64,000 nucleotides of DNA from Floccularia luteovirens (Eukaryota > Basidiomycota > Agaricomycetes > Agaricales > Squamanitaceae), in NCBI GenBank assembly GCA_009739215.1, contig VSJF01000008.1, positions 868,001-932,000 on the forward strand, in the 5' to 3' direction. Shown one piece after another: positions 27,369 to 40,772 of this stretch (within the stretch, counting starts at the first letter, position 1; each line of letters starts with the position of its first letter). The position numbers were made by a program, and so were the translations under genes. A model generated the notes under the pieces. The model saw only the letters and a program-made list of their open reading frames with translations. It did not search any database and was not told where the DNA came from.

Positions 27369-29402
27369 TCAGAGCCTTCCAATGGGTTTGTGTGCGGACC
27401 CAATGTTAGCCCGGAACCTGATGGCTTCTTCTGCAGATTTGCATTTAAGTGGTTTGACTGGGGCATGCCCAATTGCCTTCGCAATGCGGTCAGAGAGCTC
27501 TTGGTCAACCGCAGCCCACACAGATACTTATGAATAGGTTAGCACAGCTCAATGCGTGACCAAAATATATGTCTTTATACGTACACTGCCTCGCCTTCAC
27601 CACTTCACTCTTAACTTTGCCGAAGTGACCAGAAACGTTCTTCACATAGGTCTCACGTTCCTGATCGTTCCACACTCTTCGCCAAAGTTCACGAGGTTGT
27701 TCAAAGTCAACTGTGTGTCGTATATGACTATGTTAGCTGCTAGATTGATGTAAAGTGAATGACTAACGTTCGGTAGTCTCCCATAGTTCCCTATATGCAC
27801 CACCAATGAAGTTCTCGTGCTTAGCCTCGCGTTCAAAGTCACGAACAGTGGCCTCAATTGTGGCTTTTTTGGCTTGGTATGACAAAGGTTGAATAGAGCT
27901 AACGTAGTTGGGGCGATTGCCTTGCGAGACAAAAGTCATGGGCCCATCACGTTGGAAGTTAGCAACAGGATTTAGTGGTGCGTTGATAGGGAGTTGCTGA
28001 TAGTTGGTCCCAAGACGGTGACGATGAGTGTCTGGGTAAGAGAAAAGGCGAGACTGGAGGACGGGATCCGCTGATGGTTCGATGTAAGGAACGAGATGAG
28101 ATGGGGCGAAAGCAATCTGAAAAGAGCATTTTGAGGCTTCTAGGCATTATAGTTCTAGAAAATAGGCTACCAACCTGCTCTATCTCTGCGAAATAGTTTT
28201 GGGGATTCTGGTTCAAAACCACCTTTCCGAATGGACGGAGAGGATAATCCTTGTGTGGCCAAACCTTGGTTAAATCGAGAATGTTGTAACGGAATTTCTC
28301 TGCCTGTTCGGGTGTCATCGTTTGCTGAGAGAAAACCGGATCAGTTAGATCTTATTAAATCTGATGGGACTATCTTAAACTTACAACATACACCGTCCAT
28401 GAGGGGAAGTTTCCAGCCTCGATAGCTTTGAACATAAGCTCGGTACCATAGTCCGGGTTCTCACCGGCGAGCTTGCCAGCTGTTTCCACATCAAGAGTCT
28501 GTGGGTTTTTTTATGTCGGAAACAAAGATAACCGGAGGGACAGTGAGAACTGACCTTGAACCCTCCATCTGCGCGAACATGGACCTGAGTATAGACGAAA
28601 GAACCGTCGTCTTTAAGCCATTTGAAGGTGTGGCCGGAGTAACCGTGCATTTGGTGGAAACCATCAGGGGTTCCACGGTCGGAGAAGAGAATCATCATTT
28701 GGTGGATGGATTCTGGGTTTTGACCCAAATAATCCTAGACCAGTGAATTCAGCGGAATCACATACGATGTTATTTCTGAAACTCACCCAGAACATATCAG
28801 GGTCTTTCAGGTGCGTCTGAGGATCACGCTTCTGCGTATGAATGAAGTGAGGGAATTTGGCGGGGTCTCTGATAAAAAAGATAGGGGTGTTGTTGTAAAC
28901 CCAGTCCCAGTTACCCTGTTCAGTTCTAAGCTTGAAGGAGAATCCACGAGGATCACGCGCAGTGTCAGCGGAACCAGACTCGCCTCCTACAGTGGAGAAA
29001 CGGGCTGTGAGAGGAGTCTTCTTTCCAACCTGGGTAAGGACAGGCTGGGAGGTGAGGTCGCTGAGATCATGGGTAAGCTCGAAGTATCCATGTGCTCCAG
29101 CGCCATTGGCGTGCACCTGGAATAGGACGACTTATAGGTATTCGACACTATGATGTTGTGTTACTTACAACGCGCTCAGGGATACGCTCACGGTCGAAGT
29201 GAGCAAGCAAATCGATGTGGTGGAAATCTATATGATTGTGAGTACTATTTGGAGTGAAGGGGAAGAATTAGTACTCACCTTGGAGAAGGAGGGGACCATG
29301 AACACCGGCTCTTTGAGCTGCGTATGGCTCATTGACTGGTGCACCATTGGAGGCGGTGTAAACAGCACCGTCTTTGTTGTTGAAGACAGCTTGAGAAGGC
29401 AT
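27369..29402 (-). CDS. Monofunctional haem catalase
   Basis: Breaks down hydrogen peroxide to water and oxygen. The complement gives about 510 residues over several short introns, the size of small-subunit (clade 3) catalases. The start [12 protein letters not shown] follows the TATA box by about 60 bp. The distal catalytic His lies in [13 protein letters not shown], the catalytic Asn in [13 protein letters not shown], the substrate-channel region in [16 protein letters not shown], and the haem-ligand Tyr in [14 protein letters not shown]. The end is [10 protein letters not shown]. No signal peptide is seen, so the enzyme is probably cytosolic or peroxisomal (the final GRL is only a weak match to a PTS1). 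Confidence 0.95.
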
Positions 29403-29462
29403 GATAGAGATAAGTGAGGGTGTGGTGAGACAAGAAATAAGGAAAAGCAAACTACCCTAGAG

Positions 29463-29470
29463 CTTATATA
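29463..29470 (-). promoter_or_regulatory. TATA box of the catalase gene
   Basis: The complement reads TATATAAG about 60 bp upstream of the catalase start codon, a suitable place for a fungal core promoter element. Confidence 0.5.
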
Positions 29471-30890
29471 GAGCTATTGATAGTGACTGCTCTGCTATGG
29501 TCCATCGTCAAATCGCCAGTCCCTCATTGGCTCATCTCGATCACGTCGTGCATGTCCGCGACTCGGCTTCGTTTGGATTTGGTATGTAACGCTAGCCATA
29601 GTCATAGCTAGCCAGGGTGTATGAGAATAAAAAAGGTGTCATTCACGTAAGCTATCGTACCATCATAATTGTTCTTCCAGCTCCGAGCCCTATCATTCAC
29701 TGATTGACTGTAAATTCAAAAGCCCAGACGCTAGGATGTTCAAGGACACTCACTGCACCTCGTTCCTGTTCTCACCGGGATCATCAGCTGACAGCACGAA
29801 TTTCCCTAACTATCGGGTTCGATTAGGCGCTTGGTCATCTGAGTATCAGTCATCTGTACATCATTTTGCGCGTTCGAGCTTCTTCAATGGATCAAATGGC
29901 TCCGGCCGCCTTGGCTCCTACCCATACAGTATTCCAAATCTCTGGAATCGATGGTACCCTATGTACCGGTCTTCCATCAGCGCGCATCCTGGGACCACCG
30001 GTAACAAAGATATATATTCGTAGTCTCTTGGTTGCTTGTCATCATTTTCAAATCCAACCCGGCGACCTACAAGCACCATTCCGCTTCTCCGTCTCCACAA
30101 TGACTTGATTTTTCGATCCACCTGCCCCACTTTGAGGCAACGGCTATAACATATTCCTAGGTCATATAGTGAAAATTTCATCGACGTTCTACTCTGTGGC
30201 ATGTCAACAGTTCATGAAAGGTAGAAACAATAAAAACGGGACCCACGTGCGAAATAGCCACGCGCTGACTTTCCAAAGAAATATCATGTATTTGATTTCA
30301 CTCTTTTACCTGTTAGAACGTTTTGGTTGCCGCTGTTGGCATAGCAAAAAAAAGTGTTGGTGGAAGATCACAAACCATTGCAGTTCTGCCTGATGTCTAC
30401 AATTTTCATTGATAAAATTTTCTAGTCAATCTTGACTTAATCAGACACAAATTTCCCTCTGACAATTCTCGAATTTGTCGAGATGCGATTCTGGGGAATA
30501 TCGCTATTTTTCGAAGGCTCACCTTATCGCCGACGCGATGATTATCAGATTTTACCATAAGATGGAGAACAACTATATAGTTGGATAGAACCACCCTAAT
30601 TTTGATCCTATTATGCTGTGAACATTGAATACACTCGGGTTGCTGCGCATATCAATTTTAATCGGATCGCCTTAGAAGGCTAGAACCGCGATGTGTAAGA
30701 CTGACTAAAAGGACCAGGGTAACAAAAGCTCCGGTCATCTCCTCGGGCCTGAGTCAACCGGTAATAATTAATTTCCCGGCATCTTCCGTAAAACTGTACA
30801 TCAACTTTGCCGCTCCTCCGGCATGAAACCTTATGTGCTCACAGATTAACCAGTGCTCAACGTTATCTTTCTTCAAGACATCCCGAAAAA
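29471..30890. other. Divergent intergenic region (catalase / uL14)
   Basis: No supported gene. A short ATG frame at about 29887-30001 (starting MDQMAPAALAPTH) followed by a possible intron has no recognisable relatives; I do not call it. The part near 30800-30890 is the uL14 promoter. Confidence 0.45.
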
Positions 30891-31586
30891 ATGGCACAAC
30901 GCGGTACGCACTCCCAACATTCCACAATCACTGACCACATATCTTATTGTCTTTTTTCGTGATTTCTCAACCTGTCTAATATTGCAATGTGAAATATGTT
31001 ACACCTGTAGCCCAACAAGCCGGTACAAAGTTCCGCATGACCCTCGGTCTACCTGTCGGTGCCGTGCTGAATTGCGCTGACAACAGCGGTGCTAAATCAT
31101 TATACCTCATCGAACCTTTTGGTTTCGGCGCCCACCTTAACAGGCTACCGGACGCTGGTGTAGGTGACATGGTTGTAGCAAGTGTGAAGAAAGGAAAGCC
31201 TGAGCTGAGGAAAAAGAGTATGTTTTTCTTCTTTTTCGTTGGTATACTAATAAGTCTGATTCTTTCCATTATAGCTATGCCCGCTGTCGTTGTTCGTCAA
31301 CGTAAAGCTTGGCGTCGTAGGGATGGTGTATTTCTATACTTCGAGGTTTGTTGCTAAAGCGAGAATCAGTTGTGAGATATATGCTTAATGATGAACTTAA
31401 AGGACAACGCCGGTGTCATTGTAAACCCCAAAGGTGAAATGAAAGGATCTGCTATTACAGGACCTGTTGCAAAAGAATGCGTGCGTGCTAGCATCTCAAT
31501 CTGTTTCCCCGAACTAAAACTCCTACATTACCTCTCAGGCTGATCTATGGCCTCGTATTGCATCGAATGCTGGTACAGTAGTATGA
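30891..31586 (+). CDS. rpl23: 60S ribosomal protein L23 (uL14)
   Basis: A core protein of the large ribosomal subunit, at the subunit interface. Five exons encode about 138 residues. The first exon holds only MAQR plus one base; this fits ribosomal protein genes, which often have an intron right after the start. Conserved segments are [63 protein letters not shown] and [20 protein letters not shown], ending SNAGTVV. The strand around LNRLP reads [14 protein letters not shown], where Arg is more usual than His. Confidence 0.96.
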
Positions 31587-32288
31587 TTTGGCTTTTGATC
31601 TGCTATGTTTTTATCACTCTTGCATTGTCATATTGTCATCATGCCGACTAAAATCCAAACAACCAAATTGTAATGATTGAAAATTTGGTGCTGCCAGACA
31701 TCCACTCATCGGAAGAACGCAGGGTGGGCGACCTTGGCAGCGAGATGTTTAAGCCTTGAGATCCCTGCCAGCAAACCGCTTTGCTGTTATACATGTTGCA
31801 AACAAAACAAGCGTTGCAATCCGAAGTTCTTCCTTGGACTCTGAGCTAAGATGCTATACATAGTCATAAGCGAGGAGAATTCTGATGTTTATTCTATCGG
31901 CTCCGAAAACTGATGTCTGTCTCTGCCAGTGATACACATTCAAAACTGTCTACTAACCTTCTATTCCGCCTTGACTATATCAGAGTAAACATATTCACAG
32001 TTCATTTCCAGTAACTTGTCAATCTATGACAAGAAACGTGCGACGCTGCAAGGAACTCCCGGACCAGAAAAGTCATCCGCACCGCAGAAGCCTTCTACTT
32101 CTTCTGACTTTTCAACTCATCACGACCACCTGATAAAATCTCGTGGTGACAAGACCATCCAAATCATTATTCGCTACCCGGGATTCATCCGCTGCACGAG
32201 AAGCCATGTGCTATGACACTCTGCTAACACCTCAATACATTTAGTATAAAAACAAACGTGAATCTTCCAGTTGTTAAGCTCTTGAAAA
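31587..32288. other. Intergenic between uL14 and GH43
   Basis: Contains the 3' end of the uL14 gene and the GH43 promoter. A TTG-initiated frame at 32016-32216 has no support as a gene. Confidence 0.5.
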
Positions 32289-34429
32289 ATGATTCGCTTT
32301 TTGCTATCAACTCTCGTTGCGCTAGCGGTTTATACCTCTAGTGTACGCTCTGCTGTCATTGTTCCAGGTGCTACGTGGACAGACACAAGTGGTAATGTTA
32401 TACAAGCTCACGGAGGAGGCTTCCTCAAAGTTTGTGGTTATATGTATGCTTGACTTACGCACATTCTGATCCAACGATTGTGATAGGTTGGCTCACAATT
32501 CTACTGGTTTGGTGAAGACAAGTCACATAACAGTGCTCTTTTCAAAGCTGTTTCTTGTTACACGGTTCGAACTAGTTATTCTTATCCAAAATACGAGATT
32601 GTGATTAAACATATCATCTCATAGTCTAGCGACCTCGTCAGTTGGTCCCGCCAGAATGACGCACTTACCCCTGTCAGTGGTACCATGATATCAACATCTA
32701 ATATCGTGGAACGTCCGAAAGGTACTATATTCAACCTACCTCTAATCACTTCGACGCTTAACCTAACAATTTCCCTCCGCTGATTCAAGTCGTCTTCAAC
32801 AAGGCGGTCAGTATGGTTCCTATACTTATTGGGTATCTTTTCATGGTTTTGTTGTATACAGAACTCAGAATATGTCATGTGGTTCCACTCTGACACGTCA
32901 AAGTAGGTGTTACTCCCACACTCTTACAGTAACTTTGTAGAGCTTATTATCGCCAATTAAAGTTATGGCGCAGCCGAAGTCGGTGTTGCCACTGCGAAGA
33001 GTCCTTGCGGCCCATACACTTACAAATCAAGTTTCAAACCACTAGGTGCTGAATCCAGAGATATGGGTCTTTATCAAGATGGTAAACTTTTCCATAGTTA
33101 AATCAAAGAAGTTTCAACTAATAATGTCTTGTGCACTATCCATTAGATGATGGTCAGTTTTCAACAATGTTTTCTTCGAACGAATCTGTACTCATTTTGA
33201 TCAGCTGCACAAACTGTTTATCTTTTATATGCTTCGGATAACAACCAGAACTTCAAGATCTCTAAACTCGATTCGAATTATTACAACGTCCTCTCTCAAA
33301 CTAGCGTCCTGACAGGTAATTCGTTTCCGTCCTGAATCGTCCTGATGCTGAGCAATTATAAGGCTCCACCCTGGAAGCGCCTGGTATCGTTAAACGAAAC
33401 GGGGTGCGTTTAATCTAAAAGATTATTGTCACTACTATTCATATAAATGATGTAGGTATATTATCTGTTCGCATCCCACACAAGTGGTTGGGACCCCAAC
33501 CCAAACAAATTCTTCTCCGCATCTGTGCGTGTCATCCCTCCCGTAACGTTACACCATTCTCAACGATTGCATTAGTCCCTTTCTGGACCTTGGTCTGCGC
33601 AAGCAGATATCGCTCCAGAACCAGTCCGTACCTATTTCTCGCAGAACAATTTTGATCTCCCTATCAACCAAAATTTTGCTATCTACATGGGTGATCGCTG
33701 GCGCCCTTCCTTGCTTGGAAGCAGCCGGTATATGTGGTTCCCTCTATCATGGAGCACTGGAAAACCTCAAATCGTTCAGGCTGACGTCTGGAGTGTAAAT
33801 CTTTCCGCTGGGACGTTTACCGTAGCCTCTGGAACCTCTTACGAGGCAGAAAGTGGCACTATCAGTGGTTCCGCTACTGTATTATCCGATGGATCTTTCT
33901 CAGGGGGAAAGGCAATCGGTTTCTTAGGTACATGCGTTTAACAGACGTTTGGATAATTTCACACTAAAATGATCTCTCGACAGGAAATGGTGGATCTATA
34001 ACCATCAATAATGTACAAGGCACTGGCACTGCGCAATGGGTTGCATTATATTTTGCAAATGGTATGAACGTGGAACCCATTACTGTTTGGCACGAAATGA
34101 CCATACTCCATGCCTAGGCGACTCAGCTTGGAGAACTACTACAGTTAGGTCCGTGTCAAGATGTTGATTAATTTCTCAAGGAAAATGCCTAACAATTCTT
34201 AGCGTCAACGGGGGCTCTCCTGTAGTGGTTGACCAGCCTAATACAGGTGGAGGACATGTCATACTTTCTGTCCCAGTAAAACTCTCTTTACGCAGTGGAG
34301 CCAACAGTATAACTCTAGGAGCAAACCAGAGTAGTAAGTCCCCACCCTTTGGAACATGCTAATACTAACATATGCAATACAGCTTATGCTGCTGACCTTG
34401 ATAAGATCATTGTTTATACTGCGTCATAG
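32289..34429 (+). CDS. Secreted GH43 exo-beta-1,3-galactanase-like enzyme with CBM35
   Basis: Likely removes galactose from the beta-1,3-galactan core of arabinogalactan proteins. MIRFLLSTLVALAVYTSS is a signal peptide. The five-bladed propeller starts with GATWTDTSGNVIQAHGGGFLK and WFGEDKS, and contains NSEYVMWFHSDTSNYGAAEVGVA, LGAESRDMGLYQD, LEAPGIVKRNGVYYLFASHTSGWDPN and MGDRWRPSLLGSSRYMWFPLS. The second domain, from TSYEAESGTISGSATV to DLDKIIVYTAS, is a CBM35. This architecture and these segments match the Phanerochaete-type GH43 subfamily 24 galactanases as I know them, about 445 residues. I did not assign catalytic residues; that subfamily is known for an atypical base. At least ten short introns. 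The stop is 170 bp from the convergent RBM18-like gene. Confidence 0.88.
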
Positions 34430-34600
34430 GAAAATCTTGGGAATATGTTGTTCAAACAGGATTTTTCAATACTTGATTGTTGTAGTGAAAATTATGCTTA
34501 AATGAAATTTGTTTGATGATATCAAGCCAGGGGATCATAAACGATTAAAAAGACCTTCATTACATGAGAATTAATGTACATTGCCTCGACTAACGCTTGA

Positions 34601-35923
34601 CTACGGTTTCTTATCCTTATCCTTTTCTTTGTCCTTTTCTTTAGGCTTGATCTTGACACCGACCAATTTTGGTTTTCCACTATGAGCCATACGGCTTGTC
34701 TGAGGAGCAGCAGCAACCAACGTAGCAGGCGTTCTTTTGGGTTCTGTCTGCGCCTGACGAGGCACAGGGAGTATGGGTAAAGAAGGTAGTGGTGTCTTAG
34801 GTTGTTTTGGTATTTGCCGTATCGTCGTTCTCGTCGTTGATGAAGAGGTTGTGTCAAGATCCATACTTGCGGAAATTGTGGGCGGAGGTTTTACGGGAAG
34901 GGAGGGGTGAAGTGGGATTGTGGATGTAGCAGCTATAGACTCTTGTTGTTCAGAAAATGATTCAGGAGTTTCCGATAACGTTGAGGGTTTTGGACCCGTA
35001 CTCTCCATTTGCCTCAATTTAGCCTCCATCATAGCAATCTTATCTTGCGTTCTATTCACCACAATAATTTGAGGTCTTTCTGTCCAGCTAATTTTAGAAT
35101 CAAAATGCACCCACCCATCATTACGAGAACCCATCCCTGTCTTAAGCATGCTAAGCGTCGTAGGCCGTCCAGTTTCCATTACACTTTTGCGATGCCTCGC
35201 TAACTGATTAGGTGATGCTACGCTTCCGAGATGGTCAAGGGGGGCTTGATGAGCATATGTCACCACAATCTTCCGCCCTCGAAGAAGTTTATCATGTGCC
35301 ATCGTCAACGCTTTCAATGCATCCTATAAGCACAGCAAGAAAGCAAAAAAAATGTCAGCAGTCGCCCAGCTGTCCATTCCCATAACCGCGTGGCGCCTTC
35401 TTGCTCCTTCAGTATTTAAAAGAGAACACCATGTTTGGGGATGCACACACAGTACAAGGTTGAAGTGTACAAGAGGTCGGGTGTACAGAGAAACCCAAGC
35501 GTGAGCGAAACGTTTAAATAGAGCGACGCCCGCTGTGGACAGAACGAGACTCACGTCTTTATTACCATATTCTACGAATGCATACCCCCGAGGCTTTCCT
35601 TTCAATAGTCCAGTCTTATGGAAAAGAAAATCCAATTTAGTGACCTTGCCAAACTTTGAGAAAACCTGGAGAAGAGAAAACCTGGAACGAAAAGTTTAGA
35701 GTTTTTTATTGTTCAAGTAATCCATAAGCACGTACTCATCGATACTGGGGTGAAGGTTTCCGATGAAGAGTCTGTCCTTAAGTAGTGTACGGGGTTGCTG
35801 CTCTGCTTGTGCTGTTGAAACCGTAGTGTCATCGCTGGATGGAACAGGGTAGTGAAGATGGTTCTCTGGTGTTGTTGGTGATCCGGCTGATCCTGTGAGT
35901 AGTCCATCGAGGGTATCACTCAT
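34601..35923 (-). CDS. RBM18-like RNA-binding protein (single RRM)
   Basis: Three exons encode about 330 residues. After a Ser/Thr-rich N-terminus, one RRM spans RLFIGNLHPSIDEY (RNP2), FSKFGKVTKLDFLFHKTG and KGKPRGYAFVEYGNKD (RNP1), ending in KIVVTYAHQAP. The order and the FDFLFHK-type segment match the RBM18 family. The C-terminal half is low-complexity Pro/Ser/Thr-rich and finishes with a Lys/Asp/Glu repeat (KEKDKEKDKDKKP). The second intron is long (about 240 nt). Role in RNA metabolism is inferred from the family; no specific target is known to me. It is divergent from the tRNA-Gly and eIF3l genes. Confidence 0.87.
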
Positions 35924-36031
35924 GTTCGTGCAAATAGGTTACACCGTACACTGTTGCTGTGGTTGCCTTTATTAAAAAAAAATCAACCCAAGTCCTAGTT
36001 AAGTAACTACAATCCTCAACATTCAACATTG

Positions 36032-36117
36032 GCATTAATGGGGTAGTGGTAACCTGGGTCGTTGCCACATTCGAGTGAAAGCTCGACCCGCCGGGGGTTC
36101 GATTCCCTCTTAATGCA
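36032..36117 (+). tRNA. tRNA-Gly (anticodon GCC) with a 15-nt intron
   Basis: The acceptor arms GCATTAA (36032-36038) and TTAATGC (36110-36116) pair perfectly, with A as discriminator. The D arm contains the A box TGGGGTAGTGG. The anticodon stem GGTCG/CGACC encloses loop TT-GCC-A (anticodon 36064-36066), an intron at about 36068-36082 and the last loop base T36083. The T arm GGGGG-TTCGATT-CCCTC includes a perfect B box GGTTCGATTCC. The intron sits one base 3' of the anticodon, as in nuclear tRNA genes. It lies in the divergent promoter region between RBM18-like and eIF3l. Confidence 0.93.
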
Positions 36118-36121
36118 AATA

Positions 36122-36130
36122 TTTTTTTTT
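36122..36130 (+). terminator. RNA polymerase III terminator of tRNA-Gly
   Basis: A run of nine T residues begins five bases after the tRNA 3' end, the normal Pol III stop signal. Confidence 0.85.
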
Positions 36131-36335
36131 CAATACCCAAATGTATTGCATAGAGTCAACACAACTCGCCAACTGTCTGCAACTGTTCCAAATGAACTTA
36201 TTTACTCTTAATACTTATGAAAGTAGATAACTTTAATCGGGAATTGCCGGTGACAAGTATAATTTTTATTTTGCATCGAAGCGATTTCGATCAAGACAGT
36301 TGCGGCACTAACACACACTCTACTACAACAATACA

Positions 36336-38821
36336 ATGTCCCAACAGCGTATGCCCCTCTGGGCTGCAGAGGCAGATATTGACGAAGAAGCTGATCTGTC
36401 CCTAGCGATCGGGAACTATGGGCAGAACGGTCATTTTGAAGATGGTAAACTGGTTTTTCATATACTTCGTTAACTGGAATGCTCAATAGCGCTTTTTTTT
36501 ATTTGAAAAGCTCACGTACAACCACAGATCGATGAATCTACCCTAATTGCGATGCAGCAACATATGGTACAACAAGCAGCTTTTGCTCAAATTCCAGATG
36601 TGGTGAAAGGAGTGCGCAAAGAAATAACTCTACTACATACCACCCCTAAACGATTTTTATGCATAGTTCATTGTACACTTTCATCAAGCCGTACTAGACA
36701 ACAACCTTTCAGAGATCACCGTTGCGTATGAGAGTGGATGGAACAAGTATACCGAAAAATTTTATGCCAGGACGGAGTGGCCAGAAGCTGAAGTTATTGC
36801 TCCGTTAGTAAACGACGGTACGCTCACATAAATTACAATAACCCCCAAGCATTGTACCAACCTCATCACCATCTTCTATACAGACCCGATATTTCTGATA
36901 CTCTATCGTGAACTCTATTATCGCCATGTATACTCCCGCTTGCAACCCAACATTGACGATCGATTTCATTCTTACGAGAATAGCTGCGAGCTATTCAATT
37001 ATCTTCTCAGTCGGTCTCTTTCACTACCCGATTCACTATCCTGCGTTTACTGAAAATTTGCAGACTCGGAAGGACCGGTTCAACTAGAACTTCCTGAACA
37101 ATGGTTGTGGGATATCATCGACGAATTCATCTATCAGTATCAGGTATTCTGTACATGGAGATCCAAAGTGAAATCAAAAACGGATGACGAGCTCATGATG
37201 CTTTCAGAAGGAGGTCCCGTGCGTATAATACTCCACTGTTAACTAAGAAAGTTTTCTTACTAACTTTGATAGGTTTGGAGCTCATACAGTGTTCTAAATG
37301 TACTGTATTCTCTCATGCAAAAGTCACGGATCAACGAATATATCACCGCCCAACGAGAAGGAAAATCACAAGAGGAAATCAAGTTTGTACTCCCGTATTT
37401 CTCCCGATAATACTTGCAACTCACCCACAATTTGTAGTGAAATAGCTGGAGAATATGGACAACGTCCGCTGTACCGCATGCTTGGTTATTTCAGTATTAT
37501 AGGCCTCCTTCGAGTACACGTTCTTCTAGGTGATTTCACTCTCGCCCTGAAGGTTATGGATAATGTTGAGCTTAACCAAAAGGTAACTTCCCTCATACGA
37601 TATGTATCATGCTGTATCCTGACATCTTTCGTTAGTCGCCATTCACTCGTGTGACTGCGTGTCATGTTACTACATTTTACTATGTCGGCTTCTGCTACAT
37701 TATGCTTCGGCGGTATTCAGATGCTATAAGGACATTCGTAACCATCCTCAACTTTATCATGCGTATGCGACAATACCACACGAGGAGCTACCAGTATGAT
37801 CAGGTATCCTTGTATAATTACGTGCCAACAAACTTGTCCCTTGTTACTTACGTCCTCTTAGATCAACAAAACTGCGGATAGGATGTATGCTCTCTTTGCA
37901 ATCTGTCATGCACTTTCACCAAGTAGACTTGACGACAACATTGCTAACATTGCGAAAGAGCGATACGGAGATCAATATGCCAAAATGTCGCGCGGAGGGT
38001 GAGTCGAGTAGCCGAATGGAGCGTCAGTAGCACCTGTTGATTGACATTGACATCTGTCCCCTTGTATTGTAGCGAAGACTCTCTCTCCGCTTTCGAGGAG
38101 CTCTTCCTCTACGCATGCCCCAAATTTATCATCGCAAACGCTCCACCATACGATGACCCCAATGCAATATCTGAGCTCCTCTCTCCAACCTCTCCAACTG
38201 ATTCTCCCAGCCAAACATCTACATCCACCCAACATGACTCTACTCAGCGGCATCTAAGTCTTTTCCTAGCCGATGTTTCCGCTCAATCACCTGTTCCCAC
38301 CCTAAAGAGCTTCCTAAAACTGTACACCAGTGTCGGTGCACCGAAACTTTCAAACTTTTTGGATGCAGACGAAGAGGAGATGGTACAGGAACTTATGCTG
38401 CTCAAGCAATCCAGCAAGAGCTTGAGCCGTATACCTGGTAGTGAATATGGATTGCTAGATGGCCAGACTACTACAACCAGTGATCTCAATTTCGCAATAG
38501 ACGAGGTTCGTTCAAAGTTCATACTCATTGTTATTTTCCAATAGTTGCTGAGAAAGCTTCTCTTAGAACATGGTCCATATCGCCGAATCTACAGTTGGCC
38601 GACGATACGCAGGCTGGTTTATCAAAAACACCGAACGCACGCAAAAGATTCTTGATGACCTCAAGAACTCACCACTTCCGACTCCGTCAAAATCATCATC
38701 CGGTACGCATGCTAATACTTCGGCAAACCAAAGTAGTGCCCAGGGTGGGCACGAACCTCAGACTAGGGGTCCAAGGACTGGGGGACAAAAAGTTGCTTGG
38801 GGAGGTGTCAAAGTATCATAA
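36336..38821 (+). CDS. Eukaryotic translation initiation factor 3 subunit l
   Basis: A non-catalytic core subunit of eIF3, which binds the 40S ribosome and recruits mRNA. The multi-exon gene encodes about 620 residues beginning [18 protein letters not shown]. Family landmarks in order are [92 protein letters not shown] and the PCI-domain region [18 protein letters not shown]..., [34 protein letters not shown]. The C-terminal tail is Ser/Gly-rich and ends WGGVKVS. The match to eIF3l as remembered is unbroken. Confidence 0.95.
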
Positions 38822-40772
38822 AATTATCATAAAATGGAACGATATTGTTCATTTCCGCATTCCCATATCTCTTGAATGTCCTGATATTGGATATGACATT
38901 GTCTTGGAGAGCATGATCCCATGGGCTATCGATATGATTGATATAATTGTTGATGTGAACTTGATCTTAGGTATGAAACCGTTTGATGCATCAACTGGAT
39001 CCAATTGCCACTTTATAATATTATGCCCCAACTTTGATTTGTGGATCTGGATCGACAATTCAGACACAGCAATAGTAACAGCTTTGTAGATCGCAACGGT
39101 TACGCATATATAGTATATGTTTCAACGTCAACAATCATAAGATATATGTTCCGCAACAAACGGATCACCCATACTAATATATGCGCTATTCCGATTTGTT
39201 CAGCCACTCTTCAAATTGCTGGACTTGTTCGACCCACCCAGATGCAGACCTGCGGTGTTCAATTCAAACACATTCGCTTGGATAAATTGTAAGGACCAAT
39301 ATCGATCTGTTCGCTTTCATAAAAAAATCTCCACTAACGAAACCATATCCCTTGACGAGATGATATGTAATTTGTTGTCAATCGATAGTAGGAGGTATAT
39401 TGACCCCGTTACAACGGATGTCAGAGAAACTCCACGTACATGCGTCAACTCAATTCGTTGTATTGAATAGAAGCCTAGTTATGTTCCCTGCAGATGAGAG
39501 AAGACAAAAACATTTCAACGAACGCACCCCCTGGATTGGAATTTGTCTAACCAATTCACGGTATAGACTATTCTACTCCAATGCAGGCTAACCTGCACCT
39601 GCCGGCTTGAAAAGGGGCTGTCAAGTAAACTTGCCCAGTATTTTGGCCAAAATCATACCCATGCGTAATGCCCACAACCCATTATAAGCACGCGGCCTGG
39701 AGACAACACAAAAGAAGAAAATATCAAGACTCGCTTGCAGTAGAGAATCAAGTACAGATAGCGATATTATGTTAGATCAACGCGTCCACGGCGCTGTGGC
39801 GTCGGTGGACCCAAAAGAACGTCAACCCATCTCCAACTCTGAAGCTCCCGAGAGCGTTTTTTTTAGGAGAACTTAGTACTACCGGGTTTGTGAGTCGCAC
39901 TTTTTGTTTTTGAGAAACACGCGACTTGTGTGTGCGCTGCACAACTCCTCGTATCCGCATGTTCAATGCGTGTTTATTACGCTTATGGACCTTTGTCCAG
40001 CTTGCTTTAGCAGGGACATCCCTAGGATAATAAGCATTGTGCAGCCTCGAGGCTAAGATAAGCACAGTTTTGGACGAAGGCCGTCCCGCATCTCCGTCTG
40101 GGAAAGATTTGATCAAGAAGAGGGAGATGTGTGATAATAACGAAATTGAAAAAATCGCAGCAAAGTGATCAACAGTACGTCACTTAGTCAGGATCAGATG
40201 GGAGAGTAGCAAGAAATTAGAGTGGAAGGACCTGTTGTTTGAAGGAACTCTAGGGATGAATCCCTTGTAAACAAAGCTATCTGATGCTTTATGGAGTGAT
40301 TATCATACAACAAGTGATTATCGATGCGATGGTGGCTTTCAGAACGTTATGTACCGTAACGCGTCTCATGAAATGAAAATGCCGAAAGTTTATGGCAACA
40401 AAACTCGGAGTTAGCGTAAGGCATTACATATATACAAGGAATTCTGTGATTCGAAAGCTTGCGGCTTTCATGTTTGGTGGAATGTCTGGCAGCACCCTAA
40501 TATTCATTACCGGAGCACGAAGGCAACGCAAAGATCCGTGTACTTGTTTGTTCATGACAACGAAGAGAGACCGTGGGAAGACGCGCTCGACGTGGCACGA
40601 GGTACGTTGAGGAGAGAAGAGACAGACTCAGATAAATAATAAATAATTAAGCGATTCAGCCACGGAAAATTAATAATAACGATATATATTGGCCATCCGA
40701 ACCCCTTGGCCCTATTCTTTTTCTCTTCCACTTCCACCACACCCTAGAGGTGCTTTCATCTGGCTGGCCGCA
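38822..40772. other. Intergenic, no supported gene
   Basis: Contains only short frames. The longest, on the complement at 39772-40116, starts with TTG, is Lys/Arg-rich and matches nothing known to me. The final 150 bp form the promoter of the RING gene. Confidence 0.5.

Noticed and set aside
29887..30110. Short ATG frame MDQMAPAALAPTH with a possible intron
   Set aside because: It lies in a divergent promoter region, would encode under 50 residues and has no recognisable relatives.
39772..40116. 114-codon complement frame
   Set aside because: It starts with TTG, has no recognised domain and no clear exon partners. Kept only as a remark in the gap entry.
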